Source: CAWACC01 sp964390695 (GTDB lineage: Bacteria; Chlamydiota; Chlamydiia; Chlamydiales; Parachlamydiaceae). Taken from it: a stretch of 35,353 bases of DNA. The DNA is taken from NCBI GenBank assembly GCA_964390695.1, contig CAYMKI010000016.1, positions 1 through 35,353 on the forward strand, given 5' to 3'. The notes under the pieces were generated by a model. That model had not been told where the DNA came from, did not search any database, and saw only the letters and a program-made list of their open reading frames with translations. This document shows positions 23,232 to 32,178 of this stretch, piece after piece (within the stretch, counting starts at the first letter, position 1; the number at the start of each line of letters is the position of its first letter). Both the position numbers and the translations under genes were made by a program.

Positions 23232-24590
23232 ATGAATAGAGCATCTTGGGGTTCCAAAATAGGATTTATTTTCGCCGTAGCGGGTTCTGCGGTGGGTTTA
23301 GCAAATATATGGAGATTTCCGTACATCGTGGGTGAAAACGGCGGATCAGCATTTGTTATACTATACCTCATGTGCCTTCTTTTCATCGGATTTCCTGTCT
23401 TCATGTCTGAAATTTTAATGGGCAGAACCACACAAACATCCCCCAGCGGAGCCTTTGAAAAACTAGGCGGCAGCCGCCGATGGGGCTGGATAGGTAAAAT
23501 GACCATTTTAACAGGTTTTATCGTCAGCGGATTTTACAGTTCCGTGGCGGCTTGGATTCTTGGCTATCTGTTTGAGGCTATAAGAGGTTCCATCCATCAT
23601 TTCGAGAGCATCCAAGAAAGTGCTCAGCACTATAACGACCTCATGCAACACCCTTTTTGGGGACTAGGCTTCCATTTTCTATTTCTTACCTTATGTTCGT
23701 TCGTGCTGTTTTTTGGGGTTCGCGCGGGGATTGAACGAGGGAATAAGATCTTGATGCCCATGTTATTTGTTATCTTGATTTTTCTTGTCATTAAAGGTTT
23801 AACTCTAAATAACGCTTATGAGGCGCTGACATTTCTGTTCCACCCCAATTGGTCCGCCTTAACACCGGGGGCCTTTATTATTGCACTAGGTCAGTCCTTT
23901 TTTACATTAAGCATTGGACAAGGGACGATGATCACTTACGGCAGTTATCTCGGATCCAAAGACAACCTGTTAAAAAGCTGCATCCCTGTAGTGTTTGTAG
24001 ATACCCTGGTATCCCTGTTCGCCGCCATTGCAGTCTTCACGATTGTCTTTGCTGCCGGCCTGCAACCCGACCAAGGACCTGGGCTGATATTCCATACACT
24101 TCCCCTGGTGTTTAGCCAAATTTCAGGAGGCTACTTTTTGGCTGTGATGTTCTTTTTGCTGGTATTTTTGGCTGCGCTCACCTCGGAAATCTCTGCGATG
24201 GAACCGGCTATTGCCTATCTAATAGACGAAAAGAAATGGCCCCGCAAGAAAGCGGTCGTTGTTGTAGGTTTCGGAGCGTTCCTTCTTGGCATCCCATGCG
24301 CACTGTCTTTTAACTTGCTAAAAGATTATACGCTCTTTGGAGAAAATCTGCTGGGCATCATGTCCTTTCTGGCCAGCAATATTTTGATTCCGTTGGGTGG
24401 CTTCTTTGCGGTCATCGTCGTCGGCTGGGTATGGGGAACAAAAAAATCCCTACACGCACTTAGTGAAGGCTCAGGCGATTTATTCGAGCGTCGTCCCATT
24501 ATTGCTAATTATTTTAAAGTGGGCTTTAAATATACGGCACCGATATTAATTGTCATCGTTTTCTTGCATGCAATGGGTATTTTAGTCTAA
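23232..24590 (+). CDS. Sodium-dependent neurotransmitter:sodium symporter family (SLC6/NSS) transporter
   Basis: This inner-membrane LeuT-fold protein is probably an amino acid importer driven by Na+. The 452-residue protein has about 11-12 transmembrane segments. TM1 carries the family signature FAVAGSAVGLANIWRFPYIV with the Na+ and substrate-binding unwound region; GGSAFVILYL and SEILMGR follow in TM2 and its loop. TM6 (SFFTLSIGQGTMITYGSYL) has the second unwound site and TM8 carries LAALTSEISAMEP. AAAGGAG sits 4 bases before the ATG. Chlamydia has members of the same family, fitting amino acid uptake from the host. The substrate is not readable from the sequence. Confidence 0.93.
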   Translation: MNRASWGSKIGFIFAVAGSAVGLANIWRFPYIVGENGGSAFVILYLMCLLFIGFPVFMSEILMGRTTQTSPSGAFEKLGGSRRWGWIGKMTILTGFIVSGFYSSVAAWILGYLFEAIRGSIHHFESIQESAQHYNDLMQHPFWGLGFHFLFLTLCSFVLFFGVRAGIERGNKILMPMLFVILIFLVIKGLTLNNAYEALTFLFHPNWSALTPGAFIIALGQSFFTLSIGQGTMITYGSYLGSKDNLLKSCIPVVFVDTLVSLFAAIAVFTIVFAAGLQPDQGPGLIFHTLPLVFSQISGGYFLAVMFFLLVFLAALTSEISAMEPAIAYLIDEKKWPRKKAVVVVGFGAFLLGIPCALSFNLLKDYTLFGENLLGIMSFLASNILIPLGGFFAVIVVGWVWGTKKSLHALSEGSGDLFERRPIIANYFKVGFKYTAPILIVIVFLHAMGILV

Positions 24591-24633
24591 ATTAGAGTGT
24601 ATAATCCATTGGCAGGTAAAACACGCAGATATT

Positions 24634-25662
24634 ATGTCGCAAAGTTTTGTACACTCATCATTGAAACAGGAAAAGAGCCCTCGAGCAGAGAAAGAAGACC
24701 TTTCTTTTGAAGTGCCTATCCGCCCCCAATCGTTATCCGATTTTGCTGGACAAGATCAGGTCAGGGATAGGCTAGCCATTCTGATTGGAGCGGCCAAACA
24801 CCGCGGAGAATGCCTTAGCCACTGCTTGTTCAGCGGTCCGCCTGGTTTAGGAAAAACGACCTTAGCTAATATCCTGGCCAAAGCCATGGGCACTAATTTG
24901 GTGGTTACCTCTGGACCTGTGATAGAAAAAGCCGGCGACTTGGCCGGTATTTTGACCAATCTTAAACAAGGCGACATTCTTTTCATCGACGAGATCCACC
25001 GCTTAAACAGGACCGTTGAAGAATATCTATACCCTGCTATGGAAGACTATAAGCTAGACCTTATGATCGATAGCGGACCCAATGCGCGCAGTGTTCAGGT
25101 AGGATTAGAAAAATTCACTTTAGTAGCCGCCACGACACGCATGGGACTGCTTTCAGCGCCTTTGCGCTCGCGGTTTGCTTTTTCCACCCGCTTGGATTAT
25201 TACCCGCCAGAGGTGTTAGTGCAAATCCTCATGAGAACGAGCTTGATACTCAACCTAAACATCGATTCCACAGCGGCTCTAGAAATCGCACAGCGCTCCA
25301 GGGGAACCCCTCGCATAGCCAATAACCTGCTCAAGTGGGTCAGGGACTACTCTCAAACCAAGTCTCACAAGCACATCACCACAGAGGTAGTGAATAAAGC
25401 CTTGGACTTGCTGGCCATTGACCATAAAGGTCTGGACGAGATGGACAAAAAAATACTAGAGATCATCATCGAACACTACGGAGGCGGCCCTGTCGGACTC
25501 AATACTATCGCAGTAGCAGCAGGCGAAGAAAGGCACACTATAGAAGAAGTTTACGAGCCTTTCCTTATCCTGCAAGGCTTTTTAAAAAGAACCCCTAGGG
25601 GTAGGGAAGCAACCCCCTTAGCGTATGACCATTTGAAAAAAATCAGACAAGATGGAGTTTAA
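24634..25662 (+). CDS. ruvB: Holliday junction branch migration helicase RuvB
   Basis: RuvB hexamers drive branch migration with RuvA. The 342-residue AAA+ protein has RPQSLSDFAGQ at the start, Walker A GPPGLGKTTL (68-77), Walker B ILFIDEIHR (115-123), TLVAATTRMGLLSAPLRSRF with sensor 1 and the arginine finger, and the C-terminal winged helix (LDEMDKKILEIIIEHYGGGP, LKRTPRGREAT). The ATG at 24634 has only a weak ribosome site. It heads a compact cluster: the SpoIID-like gene starts 2 bases after its stop, followed by queA. Confidence 0.97.
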   Translation: MSQSFVHSSLKQEKSPRAEKEDLSFEVPIRPQSLSDFAGQDQVRDRLAILIGAAKHRGECLSHCLFSGPPGLGKTTLANILAKAMGTNLVVTSGPVIEKAGDLAGILTNLKQGDILFIDEIHRLNRTVEEYLYPAMEDYKLDLMIDSGPNARSVQVGLEKFTLVAATTRMGLLSAPLRSRFAFSTRLDYYPPEVLVQILMRTSLILNLNIDSTAALEIAQRSRGTPRIANNLLKWVRDYSQTKSHKHITTEVVNKALDLLAIDHKGLDEMDKKILEIIIEHYGGGPVGLNTIAVAAGEERHTIEEVYEPFLILQGFLKRTPRGREATPLAYDHLKKIRQDGV

Positions 25663-25664
25663 CC

Positions 25665-26531
25665 ATGAATAAATTTGCCATATCTTTAGCCCTATTGACC
25701 CCGTGCTTCTTTCTTCAAGGCGCGCCTATTCCGCAAAGCCAAGCTGCTAATTCCCAAGCGGTTTCATCCACCATGGCACAGCCATCCAAAAAAATCAAAG
25801 TGCTGATTGCTCACAACAAAGAGCAAGCTCAGCTTAATATAGACGGAAAATACCGGATATTCGATCCGCACGCTTCCAAACATGTCTCTACACGTCTTTT
25901 AGGTAAAAATCAACTCATTCAATCCGTACACGACGGACTTAAATGGGGGGAAGAGTTTCCAGGATTGCACCAGCTGGAATTTGTTCCAGCCGATCCCAAT
26001 ACAACTATCTCTGTGGACGGGATTCTATATAAAGGCAATATCTATGTCTATGACGTAGGTGGCACGATCAGCATTGTGAATGAATTGCCCATCGAAGATT
26101 TCATCTATGCAGTGCTTGCAGCAACACCTGTAAATCAACAGCCTGGAGAAGTGCAAGCCGCCTTAGCTATTGCTGAGAGAACCCATGCCTATTACCAAAT
26201 TCAGAATCCAAAAAGCACCTTTTGGGATGTAGAAGCTGGACAAGCTGGCTATCGCGGTATGGCTCAAGAAACGGCATACCCGATTTTAGAGCGTGCTATC
26301 AAGAATACCAAAGACATGGTTTTAAGTCTTTCCGGAAAATTTGAAGGCACCATCAAACCCTTCCCCATCAACTGGGATTATATTGGAAACAATCAAACCA
26401 AAACCAACGTGATGAAATCCCAGGTTTCTATTTTAGATGCCAACCAATTGGCCAGACAAGGGGAACATGCGGATTCCATATTAAAAAGAGCTTTCCCACA
26501 AGCTTCACTGCATTTGATATATAATGAATAA
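25665..26531 (+). CDS. SpoIID-like protein (peptidoglycan glycan-strand enzyme homologue)
   Basis: SpoIID lytic transglycosylases cut denuded glycan strands; chlamydial homologues are linked to septal peptidoglycan. The 288-residue protein has a signal peptide (LALLTPCFFLQGA, cleavage near residue 20). The SpoIID domain is seen as VNELPIEDFIYAVLAATPVN, then GEVQAALAIAERTHAYYQ and a late AGYRGMAQETAY. In classical SpoIID the VV.AEMP.SW motif holds the catalytic Glu; the aligned residue here is Thr154, so activity may be lost or altered. It lies 2 bases after ruvB and overlaps queA by 8 bases, the same neighbourhood as the ruvB-adjacent gene in Chlamydia. Confidence 0.85.
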   Translation: MNKFAISLALLTPCFFLQGAPIPQSQAANSQAVSSTMAQPSKKIKVLIAHNKEQAQLNIDGKYRIFDPHASKHVSTRLLGKNQLIQSVHDGLKWGEEFPGLHQLEFVPADPNTTISVDGILYKGNIYVYDVGGTISIVNELPIEDFIYAVLAATPVNQQPGEVQAALAIAERTHAYYQIQNPKSTFWDVEAGQAGYRGMAQETAYPILERAIKNTKDMVLSLSGKFEGTIKPFPINWDYIGNNQTKTNVMKSQVSILDANQLARQGEHADSILKRAFPQASLHLIYNE

Positions 26532-27564
26532 AGACCTCTTTTCACTGGACGCCTATGGCTACGATCTGCCAGCAGAATTGATTGCACACTCCCCTGCATC
26601 CAACAGGGAGCAATCCAGACTGATGATCGTCGATCGTGCCACAGGGTCTATTTCAGAGATCCCCTTCCACGAAATCGTGCATTTTCTTGACTCCGGGGAC
26701 ACTTTAACCTTTAATGACACCAAAGTTATCCCTGCGAGGTTATTTGCCAAGAAGGCAACCGGCGCCCAAATCGAGATCCTTTTGGTGCGCCGCCTTAAAG
26801 ATTCCATCTGGGAAGCTCTGCTGAAGCCAGCAAAAAAAGCGCCCATAGGCACGATTTTGGAAATAGCGTCCGATTTTCAGGTTGAAATCTTGAACGACAC
26901 CCCCTCGGGAACTAGGATTCTGCAATTACACCATCAAGGAAGTTTTGAGGAAACTCTGCACAAATATGGCCAAATTCCCTTGCCACCCTACATTGCCAGA
27001 CCTCAATCTCAGGAAGACGATAAAGAGCGCTACCAAACCGTCTATGCCAAACACCCCGGTTCCGTTGCAGCTCCTACTGCCGGCCTGCATTTTAGCACGC
27101 AGCTCCTGGAGCGTCTTCATCTCAAAGGAGTTGATACCCATTATGTAACGCTGCATGTTGGTCTGGGAACTTTTAGACCCGTACAATCAGAGGATATTCG
27201 CAACCATCAGATGCATAGCGAGTTTTTTTCTATCTCTAAAGAAACCGCCGAGAAGCTCAATCAACACCCCAAAGGTAGAAGGCATATATGTGTTGGTACC
27301 ACCACATGTCGCGCGTTAGAATCTTCGTCTCAACCCAATGGTATTATCTTACCCGGTGACTATGATACCCAGATATTCATCTATCCGGGATATTCTTTTA
27401 AGCAAGTGCAGTCGCTGCTGACGAATTTTCACCTGCCTCACTCTTCTCTGCTTATGCTGGTGTCTGCCTTTGGTGGATATGAGCTGATCCGCGAAGCTTA
27501 TGCTAAAGCTATTGAAAAAAAATTCCGTTTCTTTTCTTATGGGGATGCGATGCTGATCATTTAA
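26524..27564 (+). CDS. queA: S-adenosylmethionine:tRNA ribosyltransferase-isomerase QueA
   Basis: QueA transfers the ribosyl part of SAM to preQ1-tRNA, giving epoxyqueuosine. The 346-residue protein is full length: YDLPAELIAHSPASNREQSR and LMIVDRATG at the start, LTFNDTKVIPARLF, APTAGLHFS, THYVTLHVGLGTFRPV, VGTTTCRALES and LLTNFHLPHSSLLMLVSAF at the end. The start at ATG 26524 overlaps the SpoIID-like gene by 8 bases, so translation is probably coupled. Confidence 0.97.
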   Translation: MNKDLFSLDAYGYDLPAELIAHSPASNREQSRLMIVDRATGSISEIPFHEIVHFLDSGDTLTFNDTKVIPARLFAKKATGAQIEILLVRRLKDSIWEALLKPAKKAPIGTILEIASDFQVEILNDTPSGTRILQLHHQGSFEETLHKYGQIPLPPYIARPQSQEDDKERYQTVYAKHPGSVAAPTAGLHFSTQLLERLHLKGVDTHYVTLHVGLGTFRPVQSEDIRNHQMHSEFFSISKETAEKLNQHPKGRRHICVGTTTCRALESSSQPNGIILPGDYDTQIFIYPGYSFKQVQSLLTNFHLPHSSLLMLVSAFGGYELIREAYAKAIEKKFRFFSYGDAMLII

Positions 27565-27580
27565 TCAAGGAGATCGAGTG

Positions 27581-28375
27581 ATGGATACTTCTAATTTAAT
27601 TCAGAAATTAGATGAGGCTCAGCGCTTGCCTATCCGAGAGCGTTTGAAGGCGTTTAAATTCATTGAATACAACATCGAACAAGCTTTGAAAGACAAAACA
27701 TCGCTTTCGCTTGCAGATATTGACATCTATATCGATATTCTCAAAGCTTTGTCGAAAAGTCCATGTCCCACGGCATCGCTCAGCAAAAACTTAACCAAGC
27801 TCATCTCTCATCGCCTAGCACTGCTGGGCTGTGAGGCCCCTAAGGTACTTTTAAAGAAAAATGGAACTATCTCTTTAGAAGGCGGGTGCATAGCTGTTGG
27901 TGACATGGCCTACGCTGAGGATATAGACCAGTATATCTCAGCCACCCGTGCAACGGAAACGGATCCCATTCGGTTTCATGCATATAATTTGACACTAATG
28001 AATCAAGGCAAAATATTTTTCTTTGGGACTGGGGGCGACGGGCTCTTCCACTTTCAAGTACGCATTATCGAAGCCCCGGAACCGGTCGTCACTGCTAAAG
28101 AATTCAAATTAGTGCTAGATTCAACACCGGTGGTCATTCTCGACTTTCCCACCGGAAAGTTCGGTATACAGGATAGTATACTATATAAGAATTTAGAATC
28201 GGCTTTGGAGATCGATATAGCTCCAGGTCGGTATAAATGCCAAGTACATCATTTTTTATTCCCCAAAAAAAATCGCAGTGATTCAGAATGCGATGAAAGC
28301 TCATTCTACATCGTGCTCTCGAAAACCGAGGATCCCCTTGAGAACCAACTTCAAGACACTCCGGCCTTAATATAA
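27581..28375 (+). CDS. Unknown conserved-looking cytoplasmic protein
   Basis: The 264-residue protein starts at ATG 27581, 8 bases after AAGGAG; a GTG one codon earlier is less well spaced. The first ~85 residues are helical and resemble an adaptor-like bundle. The rest looks beta-rich, with FFFGTGGDGLFHFQVRI near residue 149 and PTGKFGIQD near 190. There is no signal peptide and no membrane segment. It is 16 bases after queA and likely the last gene of the ruvB-led cluster. I do not recognise the family; the FFGTGGDGLFHF stretch recalls immunity-type and small polysaccharide-binding proteins only superficially. Confidence 0.65.
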   Translation: MDTSNLIQKLDEAQRLPIRERLKAFKFIEYNIEQALKDKTSLSLADIDIYIDILKALSKSPCPTASLSKNLTKLISHRLALLGCEAPKVLLKKNGTISLEGGCIAVGDMAYAEDIDQYISATRATETDPIRFHAYNLTLMNQGKIFFFGTGGDGLFHFQVRIIEAPEPVVTAKEFKLVLDSTPVVILDFPTGKFGIQDSILYKNLESALEIDIAPGRYKCQVHHFLFPKKNRSDSECDESSFYIVLSKTEDPLENQLQDTPALI

Positions 28376-28398
28376 GGTTGGCAGCGACACCTAGACTT

Positions 28399-28491
28399 CC
28401 TCTGTGTGCTCTGAGGGCTTTGTAGCCTCCCGTAGCAGTAACCCGAGAAGAATAATTTACAACCACAGAGCCCACAGAGCACACAGAGAGG
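28399..28491. repeat. Inverted CTCTGTG/CACAGAG repeat
   Basis: The left arm 28399-28423 (CCTCTGTGTGCTCTGAGG...) and the right arm 28465-28491 (...CACAGAGCACACAGAGAGG) are reverse complements apart from a 2-base gap and two mismatches, with a ~41-base loop. Related single copies occur at 23036-23060 and 28716-28736. Confidence 0.7.
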
Positions 28492-28574
28492 AGTTAGGTC
28501 CTCCGAATATAGCTAGAGAAAGCTATTCTTTATATAATTCTAAGAACATTATATAAAATACTAACCGAATTATA
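28478..28574. repeat. Direct repeat copy 1 (~97 bp, 67 nt exact)
   Basis: 28478-28544 is identical to 28724-28790; the similarity then continues with mismatches to about 28574. The unit contains a small ATAGCT-AGAGAA-AGCTAT stem and ends in an AAAATACTAACCG motif. Confidence 0.9.
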
Positions 28575-28723
28575 TCCCCTATTCAAATCTAGGTCTCAAT
28601 AGATTCTGACTTATGCCAATAAGTGCGACCGCACGATCCGGAACTCAAACCTGAACATCCTGCCGGCGAAGCCGATCCTGTTCATCCTGTTTAAAATAAT
28701 ACAAGAACAATTTACTACCACAA
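28575..28723. other. Spacer between the direct repeats
   Basis: No gene is seen. 28653-28690 contains the GATCCTGTTCATCCTGTTT unit, a type of short dispersed repeat found in many genomes, and GC-rich CTGCCGGCGAAGCCG. Confidence 0.45.
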
Positions 28724-28820
28724 AGCACACAGAGAGGAGTTAGGTCCTCCGAATATAGCTAGAGAAAGCTATTCTTTATATAATTCTAAGAGAATTTTGT
28801 AAAATACTAACCGCATTTTA
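28724..28820. repeat. Direct repeat copy 2 (~97 bp, 67 nt exact)
   Basis: Second copy, offset by 246 bases from the first. It lies about 140 bases upstream of the large effector-like gene, so it could be in or near its regulatory region. Confidence 0.9.
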
Positions 28821-28961
28821 TGTACATAAATTAGCTATCGCTGATGTTATTCAATTTTTTATGGTTATTTATTTTTTCATTCAATTCTTTATTTAAAATT
28901 TACAATAGTATTGTATAATTAAAATATAATTTTTATATATTAATTAAAAATAAAGGAATGT
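28821..28961 (+). promoter_or_regulatory. AT-rich upstream region of the large effector-like gene
   Basis: This stretch is very AT-rich and contains TATAAT at 28914-28919 and 28925-28930, with only weak -35 candidates (TTTACA at 28899 is 20 bases from the second). AAAGGA at 28952-28957 precedes the ATG closely. Confidence 0.4.
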
Positions 28962-31900
28962 ATGAATACAAATTTATCTTTAACACCAAACTCTACAAAT
29001 CAAGTATTCTATAATCTTGATAGTTCTGAAATTAAAGAACCTGTAGGGCAATTGATTTTACAGCTCGCGATCAATTCCTTGCCCCCAGACATCGCCGTTC
29101 CATTTACCCTGGAAAAAATGAAGTTATTAAAAGCACAAGGGGTTTCATTATCCGGAAAATTACACCAAAACCACGTGCGCCATCTAGTTTCCGAATTAGG
29201 TGTTTTAAGCTTAAAATTACAGCTATCGGAAATGCAGTCCAAATCCATGGATGCAGACGAAGTAGCACATGATATTCAAGATTTTAGCGCTATGAGCGAT
29301 GAAGAGCTTAAGTTAAAAGAAGCTGCATTGGAGCAGAATTTGCAGCACTTGGAAACGCAAGCTTACATCGCACGTCTTCAGCGTGAATTTGCCTCGATGC
29401 TTCAAGAGATAAAAACCCAACTGCCATTTTTACATTTCGAAGCATTGCAAAGCTTATTTGAAAAAGAGTTAGAGTTGACAGCGAAGCGTGATTCAAACCA
29501 ACTGTCCACTGTTGGAGCAAAATTTATAGACCATGTCCGCAAAAATAGCGCCTGCTTAGCTCAATTTTTGGAGAAGAGCCGTCATCACATTCAAGACCTT
29601 GACCTTGCCGCTGCTTTTAAACTGAGAGACCTAAAAGAATTCATTGAATTGCAAGTTTTAGCGCTTGTCCTTGAGCCTTCGGCTGAATTGCTGTCAAATA
29701 TGCACAAGGATCCTATCGAATTTGAAGCTGCAGCTAATCAACTCTATGCTAACTTAACTACAGGGAATTATGTCAAAGATCTTTCCGATCAATTACGCAA
29801 CCTGACCAATCATGCCCTCTGGGACCAGTTTTTAGATGAATTCCATAATATCGAACGCGTTGCCAAAGATAAATTCTCCCTTGTCTTTCCTTTAACAAAA
29901 AAAGAAATTAAGAAAATCAAATCACTTATGTCGCAGCAAATGCCCGATTTGACCAAAAATTGGAGCCTTTCAGAAGCTGAATTCAAAAAGCAGTATATCG
30001 ATCCTGTGTTCAAAGCTAGGAACGATCAACTTCTAAAGCTTAAGAATAAAGAAAACAATCTTATATCTTTAAAAAATGAAATTCTAAACAAGTACGAAGA
30101 GTTTTTAAAGAAAAGTGCCCAGGAGGCACATCAAATTACTCCTTCCGAATCCTTAATCCAACTACAAGTGTGTGAAATACTAAAGGCTTTCATGCCAGAG
30201 TCTGCAATTGATGAACCGCAAGAAAATTTTTTACAGTATATAAATGAAATTAAACCTCACCTATTCTCAAAGGAAGCTGAACATGACTGGCTGATCAAAG
30301 TTGCAACCGAAAAAAAAGTAAATGAACTGAAACAAAATCCAGACGAATTTGCCAAGCGACTGTGGAAAAAAGAGATAGGCTCCGAATTAGATCTAAGCCC
30401 TATCAGAAAGGAGAAATTGCAGGCATGGATATCCGCAACCGTGCAGATTGCCAGCAAAAAACACCTAAACCAAGAAGATCTCCAAGCACTTGTTATAAAT
30501 CTATCCGAGATACGCGCTGAGATTAATAAGCAAGAATTGCTTGAACTCAAACAACGTTTGCTCCAAGACCCTGAGGTTACTTCAGAAGTAACACACGAGA
30601 TTATGAGTGACTGGAAAGTCATTGGCTCGAACATCCAGCATGATTTGAGTTTACTTGATAAAGACGCTCAGGAACGGGTGATTAAAATCGCCAAGAACCG
30701 CAGCCAATTCAAGCAAATCTTAGAGCATGTCAAACACGATTTAGATCACCGCGTCCTAACGCCGAATCAAGCTGTTATTGAAAGCAAATATAAGAAGCTT
30801 AAAGATTTGATGGTTGAATTTCCTCAATTCAATAATACGAACAACTCCGAACAACATATCAATCTGATTATCAATAAAGCCTTACTTCAACAAGAGCTCA
30901 TAAAGCGGAAAAAACAATCTTATAATCGAGGATCTCAAGCCGAAATCCAATTACTGACCTGGTTGAAATTTTCCCCTAACGAGGACTTTCAATGTCTAGA
31001 TGCCCAACAATTGATAGAAAACATGCTCGAGTCCACCCAGCTCAACGAACAAAGCACTGAAACGATAAAAAAGGAAATCCGCGCAGCAGAGCTGACTGCC
31101 AGGTTAAAAGCAGCCGGTGTGGCAGACGGTGAATTAACAAACACGAAAAAGCTTATCGAAGCTTACGACAATCTAAAAGCTAAAATGGAAAAGCATTATA
31201 TGCCTTTAGCGGAAATGGCCGTGCCTTTAGACAAATACAATGCACTCCCCAAGATCCAACAACTGTTAATGCGTAAGCGCTATTCCCAAGTTATGTCTAA
31301 AATCAACTCTAGGCTCAAATTTCTATTCGCCAAAGATGATCTTAAAAAGGATTTAATTTTAGATCCGGCAGTCTTTGAAGACAAGTATCTAAAAAAGCTT
31401 TTTGATTTCGACCAAGATGAAAAACTCAATGAAAAATTCAAAAGTCTTATACTTAATTCGATGACTGAAACCATGAAATTTTATGATAAATGGCATTCAA
31501 AACTAGCTGTTGACGCTATTCAAGGCTTGGAAGACCTGAACGAAGTGCTTACCGCCGGAGTCTGCTTAGCTAAATGTTTACGAGTGGGCTCGTATGAAAA
31601 AAATCATCCTCAAGATGATGTCGGCCATATAGGAGGCGAGCGCATTGCCTCGCTAGATAGATATGAACAGGCGAGATATAAAAGAGCATTTGATGAAACC
31701 CGCTTCCTCAAAGTCAAGGGCGTCGAGGCTAAAGAGGTCTCGGAACAACTCATGACAGTGCCAAAAGAAGTTTTAAATCGATATGGATATAAGAAAGTGA
31801 ATTGGCTATCCACTTTGATAGTAGAGCAAAATGATAAAACATCACCCCCTTTTGCTCAACAAGTCATGAACCAACTCAATGACTGCATCCTCGATCCCTG

Positions 31901-32165
31901 TAATAATATTCTCAAACAATTGGAGCTGACAAATGGTGTGGTATTCATAACGTTAGAGGGAAAAGATTGGGGACATGCCCTGCATGCCCGCTTTGATTTT
32001 TCAAGGGGCATCTTCCGGCTGCATGATCCCAATATAGGCATTTTTGAACTCCCTATAGAGAAGAATAAGCTTCAAACAGGGAAAGAACTTTCACTGCTCT
32101 TCAAAGAAGTTATTGAAAATCTTTACGAAGACGCCAATCAGTGGCACCTATATCAACTGATCTAA
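28962..32165 (+). CDS. Large helical protein with C-terminal YopT-like (peptidase C58) domain, putative type III effector
   Basis: The 1067-residue protein has no signal peptide. Residues ~1-850 are almost wholly alpha-helical and charged, with many Leu/Glu/Lys heptads and no transmembrane segment. The C-terminal ~210 residues carry a papain-fold triad pattern: LTAGVCLAKCLRVGS with Cys868, KDWGHALHARFD with His1005, and LHDPNIGIFELP with Asp1022. The H-to-D distance (17) and the DPN.G.F motif match YopT/AvrPphB-type C58 proteases, which cleave host membrane-anchored GTPases or kinases. The first Cys context (G.C) also fits. It starts at ATG 28962 after AAAGGA, ends 13 bases from convergent glgX, and lies close to a type III chaperone gene. 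Family assignment is by motif, so moderately sure. Confidence 0.72.
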   Translation: MNTNLSLTPNSTNQVFYNLDSSEIKEPVGQLILQLAINSLPPDIAVPFTLEKMKLLKAQGVSLSGKLHQNHVRHLVSELGVLSLKLQLSEMQSKSMDADEVAHDIQDFSAMSDEELKLKEAALEQNLQHLETQAYIARLQREFASMLQEIKTQLPFLHFEALQSLFEKELELTAKRDSNQLSTVGAKFIDHVRKNSACLAQFLEKSRHHIQDLDLAAAFKLRDLKEFIELQVLALVLEPSAELLSNMHKDPIEFEAAANQLYANLTTGNYVKDLSDQLRNLTNHALWDQFLDEFHNIERVAKDKFSLVFPLTKKEIKKIKSLMSQQMPDLTKNWSLSEAEFKKQYIDPVFKARNDQLLKLKNKENNLISLKNEILNKYEEFLKKSAQEAHQITPSESLIQLQVCEILKAFMPESAIDEPQENFLQYINEIKPHLFSKEAEHDWLIKVATEKKVNELKQNPDEFAKRLWKKEIGSELDLSPIRKEKLQAWISATVQIASKKHLNQEDLQALVINLSEIRAEINKQELLELKQRLLQDPEVTSEVTHEIMSDWKVIGSNIQHDLSLLDKDAQERVIKIAKNRSQFKQILEHVKHDLDHRVLTPNQAVIESKYKKLKDLMVEFPQFNNTNNSEQHINLIINKALLQQELIKRKKQSYNRGSQAEIQLLTWLKFSPNEDFQCLDAQQLIENMLESTQLNEQSTETIKKEIRAAELTARLKAAGVADGELTNTKKLIEAYDNLKAKMEKHYMPLAEMAVPLDKYNALPKIQQLLMRKRYSQVMSKINSRLKFLFAKDDLKKDLILDPAVFEDKYLKKLFDFDQDEKLNEKFKSLILNSMTETMKFYDKWHSKLAVDAIQGLEDLNEVLTAGVCLAKCLRVGSYEKNHPQDDVGHIGGERIASLDRYEQARYKRAFDETRFLKVKGVEAKEVSEQLMTVPKEVLNRYGYKKVNWLSTLIVEQNDKTSPPFAQQVMNQLNDCILDPCNNILKQLELTNGVVFITLEGKDWGHALHARFDFSRGIFRLHDPNIGIFELPIEKNKLQTGKELSLLFKEVIENLYEDANQWHLYQLI

Positions 32166-32178
32166 CCCTTGGATTTTA

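Noticed and set aside
28478..28820. Possible CRISPR array
   Set aside because: Only two copies of a 67-97-bp unit 246 bases apart, with no regular spacing and no cas genes.
28376..28961. tRNA or other structured RNA gene in the repeat-rich spacer
   Set aside because: No cloverleaf, T-loop or CCA-like end is seen; the structures present are explained by the inverted and direct repeats.
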